From positions 1-52,045 of the forward strand of contig CAZAXU010000009.1 in the NCBI GenBank assembly GCA_964489245.1: a DNA stretch of 52,045 bases, in the 5' to 3' direction. Every line of letters begins with the position of its first letter. Position 1 is the first letter of the stretch. Source of the DNA: CAZAXU01 sp964489245 (GTDB lineage: Bacteria; Bacteroidota; Bacteroidia; Flavobacteriales; Flavobacteriaceae). The translations under genes and the position numbers were made by a program. The notes below the pieces were generated by a model. It ran no database searches. It saw only the letters and a list, made by a program, of their open reading frames with translations, and was not told the origin of the DNA. Positions 51,981-52,045 of the stretch are shown piece by piece.

Positions 51981-52045
<65 letters not shown>

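Overview
The window is AT-rich DNA from a member of the Bacteroidota. The strongest sign is the promoter signature TAnnTTTG (mostly TATCTTTG, TATTTTTG or TACATTTG), which precedes many genes, an SRP RNA and a tRNA. The gene families agree: BatA-type membrane proteins, DUF6702, DUF2147, short lipoprotein signal peptides and almost no Shine-Dalgarno sites. The gene content suggests a sulfur-metabolising, probably autotrophic organism. An ATP-citrate-lyase-like pair (47813-51746) points to the reductive TCA cycle, and a dense block of sulfur genes (3341-15508) points to oxidation or reduction of reduced sulfur. Two 100-N scaffold gaps (17594-17693 and 45001-45100) show that this is a draft assembly, possibly metagenomic.

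Layout. 219-3244: an alpha/beta hydrolase, an unusual ECF-like membrane protein fused to a THEP1-type NTPase, and mobA. 3341-10973 (minus strand, one apparent operon from a promoter at 11003 to a terminator near 3296): a TAT-exported molybdopterin oxidoreductase with its Fe-S and NrfD-like subunits (Psr/Phs type), a split YeeE/YedE sulfur transporter, and three membrane-anchored rhodanese-fold proteins that share the C-terminal tail KRKKKEVSGGCG. 11169-15508: an outer-membrane porin, a tail-less double-rhodanese lipoprotein, and a divergent sulfide:quinone oxidoreductase followed by a 57-residue small protein. FNR-like palindromes lie between the divergent genes. 15640-18232: a sialidase-like lipoprotein, DUF6702, two tRNA-Pro genes (one with an apparent AGG anticodon) and SRP RNA. 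18233-35111: mostly housekeeping genes (SDR, FSA-type aldolase, yciO, yihY, nadC, rlmH, ptrB, DMT transporter, cysteine/cystathionine synthase, lolD, BatA-like, lpxK, PNP, hydrolases).

35390-46891 is a 14-gene cluster with the order and content of the archaeal MBX/MBS (Mrp-linked sulfane reductase) complex: Mrp E, F, G, DUF4040, an MbhE-MnhB fusion, MnhC, two antiporter-like subunits, then NuoH-, NuoB-, NuoC-, NuoD- and NuoI-like subunits. The NuoI-like subunit is fused to a complete GltD/NfnB-type FAD-NAD(P)H module. The NuoB-like subunit keeps only three of the four usual cluster cysteines, and the NuoD-like subunit lacks an intact [NiFe] site. I infer an ion-translocating NAD(P)H-linked ferredoxin or sulfane oxidoreductase. 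Run in reverse, it could supply the low-potential ferredoxin that a reductive TCA cycle needs.

The two most unusual systems are therefore (1) the periplasmic rhodanese proteins with a SoxY-like terminal GGCG arm, encoded with PsrABC and YedE, two of which have lost the rhodanese active-site cysteine; and (2) the MBX/MBS-like complex with a built-in NAD(P)H module. Function is inferred from motifs and gene order only; no database search was possible.
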